A DNA stretch of 64,000 bases from contig CAZYBE010000008.1 of the NCBI GenBank assembly GCA_964645765.1, positions 1 through 64,000 on the forward strand, given 5' to 3'. The translations under genes were made by a program, and so were the position numbers. The first letter of the stretch is position 1; each line of letters opens with the position of its first letter. The notes under the pieces were generated by a model that worked only from the letters and a program-made list of their open reading frames with translations, had not been told where the DNA came from and made no database searches. Positions 59,576 through 64,000 of the stretch are shown here, one piece after another. The DNA is from CAZGMN01 sp964645765. Its GTDB lineage: Bacteria; Acidobacteriota; Aminicenantia; Aminicenantales; Aminicenantaceae.

Positions 59576-60882
59576 TTGAGACCTAATGCAAGGCCAAAAA
59601 ATATTTCTCTTTCAGGAACCAGGGTGAAATCATCGATTCCAGCAATAATATAAAGATGACTTAAAGGAGAATATCTGGCCCGCAGCCGGAACTGAGGACG
59701 CGGCTTTCGCTGGAAATCAAAAGTTTCCAGGCTGAGCCTCAATCTATCTCCGGCCATCGAGTAATCAATTCCTGCTCCAAGCTTGGATTCCATGATTCCA
59801 GCCCTGGGCGAGAAAGCACCCAGCCTGATTCCGCCTTGGGCCGAATAAACGAATTTATCATGCCAGGGGTCATGAATAACCTGGGCCAAAAAATGTTTTC
59901 TTTTATCGGGCCAGAGGTCAAGGGCAAAATAATTCTTCAAGAGGTTGCTCTTCCCATAATATTCTGCGCTCAGCTCGCCATAGGCTTCTAACTCAGAAAC
60001 CGGGTTGACGACTTTTTCAACCTTTCCCAGTGCATCTTCAGCTCTCTGGTATAACTCTGGATGTTGAATAATTTTCCCCAGCGTCCCTTCACCTTTGTTA
60101 ATCTTCTCCAGAGACTCATTCAGAAGCTCCAGAGACTCTTCTATCGTGTTGAGCAGCTCTTTTATTCTCTCCAGATTTATCTTGACGCTCGGCCTGTTTT
60201 CCTCGACAACATCCTTTACAAGCGAGGTCAGCTCCTCAAGATTGCGGGTTACCTCGTCAACGCCTTTCTCAAATTTATGAATAGCCTGGGAAGGTCTGCG
60301 CAGCCCCTGCTCAATCTCTCCTCTGTTTGCCGCGAAGAAATCTTTTAAATCCGATGACAGAGTCGACAGATTCTGGAGAGAATTTTGAAAATTGACTTTT
60401 GATTCTTCTCCGCCGAGCATGTCCTTTAATGCTTTTGTCATTTCTTTGAACTCATCGCCTATGGAGAGCAAAAGAGTTCCCATCTGGTCAAAGCTCACGG
60501 GAGGGATGCCTTCGATCGTCGCTCCTGGAAGACAAAAACCCGATTCCTCACCGGGTATGATTTCTATGTGTTTTTCTCCTAAGAGCCCTAATGAGGCCAG
60601 GGTGGCTTTGGAACCTCGAGGGACATTGACTCCTGAATCAATGTTCAACTGGACCTCGGCTTTGCTCCCCTTCAATCGGATATCCTTAACATACCCAACT
60701 TTCACCCCAGCCATTCTGACCAAGGCTCTCTTTTCCAGGCCAACCGCAGAGTCATAGGAAACATAGAGGAGATAACCGGGCTTTTTGAAAAGAACGCTCA
60801 AGTCTCCGACGACAAAGATAAAAACAGCAAGAACGAAGATGGCCACTGTCAGAAAAATCCCGATTTTTAACTCTCGCTTCAT
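59572..60882 (-). CDS. mlaD: MlaD/MCE-domain lipid-transport protein
   Basis: A 436-aa inner-membrane-anchored periplasmic protein. One N-terminal transmembrane helix (IGIFLTVAIFVLAVFIFVVG) is followed by a single MCE domain (YLLYVSYDSAVGLEKRALVRMAGVKVG, about 37-115). A long helical region (about 150-300) with heptad-like SLQNLSTLSSDL and NLEELTSLVKDVVEENRP follows, and then a C-terminal region rich in beta strands (QGGIRLGAFSPRAGIMES). It is larger than E. coli MlaD and resembles the long MCE proteins of other phyla that may bridge towards the outer membrane. With MlaE and MlaF encoded upstream it forms a phospholipid transporter. Confidence 0.9.
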   Translation of the reverse strand: MKRELKIGIFLTVAIFVLAVFIFVVGDLSVLFKKPGYLLYVSYDSAVGLEKRALVRMAGVKVGYVKDIRLKGSKAEVQLNIDSGVNVPRGSKATLASLGLLGEKHIEIIPGEESGFCLPGATIEGIPPVSFDQMGTLLLSIGDEFKEMTKALKDMLGGEESKVNFQNSLQNLSTLSSDLKDFFAANRGEIEQGLRRPSQAIHKFEKGVDEVTRNLEELTSLVKDVVEENRPSVKINLERIKELLNTIEESLELLNESLEKINKGEGTLGKIIQHPELYQRAEDALGKVEKVVNPVSELEAYGELSAEYYGKSNLLKNYFALDLWPDKRKHFLAQVIHDPWHDKFVYSAQGGIRLGAFSPRAGIMESKLGAGIDYSMAGDRLRLSLETFDFQRKPRPQFRLRARYSPLSHLYIIAGIDDFTLVPEREIFFGLALGLK

Positions 60883-60941
60883 AATGTCTCTCTCAATCTT
60901 GCTTAAAGCGCTGCCAAAATGATAACTCTCAAAACCTTATT

Positions 60942-61688
60942 TTACCAGTTTTTAATCGGCCCTTCTGCCTTGCCATAAATAAATTGCTGAACAACAGGAT
61001 TTTTTGAATTCCGAATTTCCTCAGGAGTCCCTGACTCAATAATCTTTCCCTCATAAAGCATGGCAATCTTGTCTGCGACCTTATAAGCGCTGATTATATC
61101 ATGAGTGATGACCAGAGAGGTCACCTCCAGCTCCTGCTTCATCCTGATAATCAAGTCATTTATGGCATCAGCCCTGATGGGGTCGATTCCTGTGGAAGGC
61201 TCATCATAGAGGATAACATCCGGCGAGTAGGCAATGGCTCTGGCCAGGCCAACTCTCTTTCTCATTCCCCCGCTGAGCTGGTAAGGCATAAGGTTTTCGA
61301 TTCCTTTTAATCCGACTTTGGCCAGATTCTTGCTCACCAATTCTTGAATTTTTTCTGGCGAAAAATCGGTGTATCTTTCCAGGCCAAAGCTCACATTCTG
61401 GCCGACTGTCATCGAGTCAAAAAGCGCCGTCCCTTGAAAAAGCATCCCGAATCTCCGAGTGATCTTGTGGAGCTCTTCATCCTTGAGCCCGGTGATTTCA
61501 ACTCCATCGACTAAAATCTTTCCCCTGTCAGGCTTGAGCAGTCCGATGACATGCTTGATCAATACGCTCTTTCCCGACCCGCTCTGGCCGATGACAACCA
61601 GAGTTTCACCTAGCTCAACTTGGAGGGTGACACCCTGAAGAACCTTCTTCTGGCCAAAGGCTTTGTGGAGGTCGATGACCTGAATCAT
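60942..61688 (-). CDS. mlaF: MlaF-type ABC transporter ATPase
   Basis: A 248-aa ATPase subunit of the MCE lipid transporter. Walker A GQSGSGKSVLIKH, signature LSGGMRKRVGLARAIAY, Walker B DVILYDEPSTGIDP and the switch His in LVITHDI. LSGGMRKRV and the SKNLAKVGLKGIENLMPYQ region are typical of MlaF/Ttg2A. The start overlaps the mlaE stop by 4 bases. The periplasmic MCE subunit follows after 59 bases. Confidence 0.95.
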   Translation of the reverse strand: MIQVIDLHKAFGQKKVLQGVTLQVELGETLVVIGQSGSGKSVLIKHVIGLLKPDRGKILVDGVEITGLKDEELHKITRRFGMLFQGTALFDSMTVGQNVSFGLERYTDFSPEKIQELVSKNLAKVGLKGIENLMPYQLSGGMRKRVGLARAIAYSPDVILYDEPSTGIDPIRADAINDLIIRMKQELEVTSLVITHDIISAYKVADKIAMLYEGKIIESGTPEEIRNSKNPVVQQFIYGKAEGPIKNW

Positions 61689-62479
61689 GGCCCCAAACTC
61701 GCAGGAAGAGCTTTGCTGAGAAAGAAGTTTACAATCACAATGCTGATGCTGGCTATGACCACTGCCCGGGTCGTAGCCCGGCCCACTCCTTCTGCACCTC
61801 CCTCTGCTTTTAATCCCTGCCAGCAGCCGATTAAGGCGATAATCACTCCAAAAACTGCGGCCTTAAGAAGCCCGCTCGTCACATCCCAAATTTCAATATA
61901 GAGCAGTGTATTCCTGATGTAAAGAATCCGGTTCACGCCCATCAGGTAAACATTGTAGAAAAAGCCGCCGGCAATGCCGATGAGGTCGCCGAACATTGTC
62001 AGGCAAGGAAGCATGATCAAGGAAGCCAGAATTCGAGGGACGACAAGATAGCGGGTTGGGTCAGCCCCCAGAGTGAAGAGGGCATCGACCTGTTCTGTAA
62101 TTTTCATCGTTCCGATTTCAGCAGCCATGGCCGAACCCACCCGTCCTGTGACCATGAGGCCCACAAGAATAGGAATCAGCTCTTTGCAAAGGCCGAGGGA
62201 GATGATCGGCCCTCCGTATGTTTCTGAGCCGGGACCTATGTACCTGTGAAAGCCGATATATGTTTGAAGCCCAAAAACAAGGCCGCCAAAGGCTGCAGTC
62301 AAAGAGACGACTGGAAAAGACTTGACGCCTATTTCCTCGAGCTGCTGGATGAATATCCTCTTCTCCCACGGCCTCTTGAAAAGATTCTTGATAATTTTGA
62401 CGAGCAGCAGGCCAACCTCTCCCAACTGCTCGAAAAAGGAACGGAAATAATAAAGAGGGACTTTTGCTGGCTGGAACAT
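61685..62479 (-). CDS. mlaE: MlaE-type ABC transporter permease
   Basis: A 264-aa inner-membrane permease. The family core is clear: IGVKSFPVVSLTAAFGGLVFGLQ, LCKELIPILVGLMVTGRVGSAMAAEIGTMKITEQVDAL and YLVVPRILASLIMLPCLTMFGDLIGI. About five membrane helices are present. It starts 9 bases after dnaB and shares its message with mlaF and mlaD. It is expected to move phospholipids between inner-membrane leaflet and the MCE ring. Confidence 0.95.
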   Translation of the reverse strand: MFQPAKVPLYYFRSFFEQLGEVGLLLVKIIKNLFKRPWEKRIFIQQLEEIGVKSFPVVSLTAAFGGLVFGLQTYIGFHRYIGPGSETYGGPIISLGLCKELIPILVGLMVTGRVGSAMAAEIGTMKITEQVDALFTLGADPTRYLVVPRILASLIMLPCLTMFGDLIGIAGGFFYNVYLMGVNRILYIRNTLLYIEIWDVTSGLLKAAVFGVIIALIGCWQGLKAEGGAEGVGRATTRAVVIASISIVIVNFFLSKALPASLGP

Positions 62480-62488
62480 TTTCAGGCT

Positions 62489-63838
62489 TTAGAAGGAATG
62501 AAATTCCATGTCGGCGAAGCGAGCATATTCCTTTATAAAGGCAAGCTTCAACTTCCCGGTGGGTCCGTTCCTCTGCTTGGCAACGTTTATCTCAGCTTCT
62601 CCCTTGATGTTTTCATCATTGGGCCGATAGAGTTCTGGACGGTAGATGAAGATCACCACGTCGGCATCCTGCTCGATAGCTCCTGATTCTCTCAGGTCGG
62701 ACAATTGAGGAATCGGCTCCCGGCGTCCTCTCTCAGGAGCACGGCTGAGCTGGGATATCCCGACCACAGGAATCTTAATATCCTTCGCCAATTCCTTGAG
62801 GGAGCGAGAAATATAGGACATCTCCTGATTTCTGTTCTCAAACTTTCCGCCTGGCCGCATGAGCTGGATATAATCGACAAAGAGAATGTCAAGATTCTGC
62901 TCCATTTTGAGCCTTCGGGCCTTGGCCTTCATCTCCATGACCGTCAGTGCCGGACTTTCATCGACGAATATCTTGGCTCGAGAAAGAGTTTCTGCGGCCA
63001 GCTTGAGCTTTTCAAAATCCCTTTCCCCGATAAAGCCTGTCCTGACTTTCTTTATGTCTAACTGAGCCTCGCCGCAGAGGAGTCGGATGACGACCTGCTC
63101 CTTAGCCATCTCCAGAGAAAAAAAGCCTATGGAATAGTCGGTCCTGATGCCTGCATGCTGGGAAATGTTCAGGCAAAGAGCTGTCTTTCCCATCGAAGGC
63201 CGGGCGGCAACGACTATAAATTCAGAGTTATGAAGCCCAGCGGTCACCTGGTCCAGGTCGCGAAATCCCGTTGGAATTCCTGTGACCGTCTCTTTCCGGT
63301 CGTGCAGGACTTTGATTAGATCCATGGTCGGCGCCGTCAAGGTTCCCACCGAGACAAATCCCGGCTTGACTCTCTGTTCAGCAACTCCAATGATGGCTGC
63401 CTGGGCTTCATCCAGAATCAAGTCTGCATCCTCTTTTTGCTCATAACTCGAGGAAATAATCTTGGCTGAGGAAAGAATGAGCTGTCTCAGGAGGGATTTC
63501 TCTTTGATGATTCGGGCATGGAATTCAATATTCAAGCTCTTCGGAACCCCATCCATCAAGGAAGAAAGATAAGAAGCACCGCCAATCTCTTCCAACACCC
63601 CAGCCCTTTGAAGCTCATCGCTCAATGTGATGATATCCACTGGAAGCCCTTTATCGACGAGAGAGATAATCTTGTCGATGATTCTACGGTTAGAATCTTT
63701 ATAGAAGTCCTCTGGAGAGATGATGGAGAGGATAACATTCAGATTTTTGTTGTTGACAAGGATTCCTCCCAAGACAGTCTTCTCCGCTTCCAGGCTGTGG
63801 GGAAAGACGTTTTTTAAAAGCTGTGAGTCGACGTTCAC
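62489..63838 (-). CDS. dnaB: Replicative DNA helicase DnaB
   Basis: A 449-aa hexameric helicase that unwinds DNA at replication forks. N-terminal domain (FPHSLEAEKTVLGGIL), linker, and RecA-like C-terminal domain with Walker A ARPSMGKTA (Lys218), Walker B ILFVDYIQLM, and the conserved SRSLKELAKDIKIPVVGISQLSRAPE and SGAIEQDADVVIF segments. No intein is inserted. The start is a GTG, 14 bases after the rplI stop; rplI-dnaB is a widely conserved order. Confidence 0.96.
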   Translation of the reverse strand: MNVDSQLLKNVFPHSLEAEKTVLGGILVNNKNLNVILSIISPEDFYKDSNRRIIDKIISLVDKGLPVDIITLSDELQRAGVLEEIGGASYLSSLMDGVPKSLNIEFHARIIKEKSLLRQLILSSAKIISSSYEQKEDADLILDEAQAAIIGVAEQRVKPGFVSVGTLTAPTMDLIKVLHDRKETVTGIPTGFRDLDQVTAGLHNSEFIVVAARPSMGKTALCLNISQHAGIRTDYSIGFFSLEMAKEQVVIRLLCGEAQLDIKKVRTGFIGERDFEKLKLAAETLSRAKIFVDESPALTVMEMKAKARRLKMEQNLDILFVDYIQLMRPGGKFENRNQEMSYISRSLKELAKDIKIPVVGISQLSRAPERGRREPIPQLSDLRESGAIEQDADVVIFIYRPELYRPNDENIKGEAEINVAKQRNGPTGKLKLAFIKEYARFADMEFHSF

Positions 63839-63852
63839 TTTTTCCCAATCCC

Positions 63853-64000
63853 TTATTTTTCTTCTTTTGCTTCCTTCTTCTCCTCTTCCGTCTCTTCTTC
63901 TTTCAAAACTTCGACTTTTAGCTCTGCCTGCTCATCATAATAAACTTTTATGGGCACAGTATAATTTCCCACTCTCTTTATCGGCTCGTCAAGAAGAATC
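63853..64000 (-). CDS. rplI: Ribosomal protein L9, C-terminal part (cut by window end)
   Basis: The last 48 codons of a minus-strand gene entering from beyond the window. The frame reads ILLDEPIKRVGNYTVPIKVYY then continues to an acidic, lysine-rich tail (EEETEEEKKEAKEEK). LDEPIK...G.Y.VPIK is the C-terminal signature of L9, which binds 23S rRNA near the L1 stalk. The charged tail is longer than in E. coli L9. The N-terminal part lies outside the window. Position directly before dnaB supports the call. Confidence 0.85.
   Translation of the reverse strand, partial: ILLDEPIKRVGNYTVPIKVYYDEQAELKVEVLKEEETEEEKKEAKEEK

Noticed and set aside
1..64000. CRISPR arrays, rRNA genes, prophage or intact insertion sequences
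   Set aside because: No regularly spaced direct repeats, ribosomal RNA sequence, phage structural genes or transposase were seen on reading the window.

Overview
The window looks like a chromosomal segment of a Gram-negative (diderm) heterotrophic bacterium of moderate GC. Signs of an outer membrane are a complete MlaE/MlaF/MlaD lipid-transport set, a TolC-RND efflux system, lipoproteins and many exported enzymes. The mix of M16 and M14 peptidases, 6-bladed beta-propeller proteins, an exported GH2 beta-galactosidase, a Tat-exported sugar-isomerase-fold protein and a CFI-box C-terminal domain would fit the Acidobacteriota/Aminicenantota part of the tree. That placement is inference from gene content, not a phylogeny. 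I found no rRNA, no convincing tRNA, no CRISPR array and no intact transposase.

Layout. 1-2.5 kb: phosphomannomutase and mannose-1-phosphate guanylyltransferase (GDP-mannose supply). 2.5-5.1 kb: a visibly A+T-rich accessory patch with an unrecognised protein and a nucleotidyltransferase/small-protein pair. 5.2-17 kb: exported serine hydrolase, large M16 protease, PPC-domain protein, B12-binding radical SAM enzyme, chagasin-type inhibitor, beta-propeller lipoprotein and LacZ. 17.4-24 kb: P-type Ca2+ ATPase, orphan anti-sigma-like protein, second beta-propeller protein and MurJ. 24.3-33.5 kb: large secreted WD/PQQ-FN3-CFI-box protein, Tat-exported isomerase-fold protein, six-hairpin glycosidase-like protein and an 845-aa protein joining a divergent kinase-like domain to a polytopic membrane domain. 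33.5-43.1 kb (minus strand): gltX-rlmB, accA-hisS, aspS, then a catalytic/non-catalytic M16 pair. 43.4-51.3 kb: a copper/silver-type efflux operon (BlaI-type repressor, M56 membrane protease, TolC, CusB, CusA, YHS/Met-rich protein). 51.3-56.9 kb: M14 peptidase with calcium-loop insert, two tiny coupled ORFs with a strong terminator, GT-C membrane protein, ispF/ispD and an orphan response regulator. 57.2-64 kb (minus strand): rplI-dnaB-mlaE-mlaF-mlaD-radA-PIN/TRAM.

Functional themes: export of peptidases and glycosidases for polymer use, metal homeostasis through a proteolytically relieved repressor, and a conserved block of translation, isoprenoid, replication and envelope genes.

The intergenic DNA is rich in structure. 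There is an 86-bp repeat present twice in opposite orientation (26951-27036 and 43171-43256), REP-like GGGGACA palindromes (7007-7127, 17151-17239), a nested palindrome cluster (57015-57204) and a branched foldable element upstream of murJ (24129-24205). The strongest candidates for something undescribed are the kinase-like/membrane fusion at 30927-33464, the dispersed 86-bp repeat, and the M56-BlaI control of copper-type efflux with a Cys/His-bearing sensor. All coordinates were read by eye, and several starts were moved to the codon best supported by a Shine-Dalgarno sequence.
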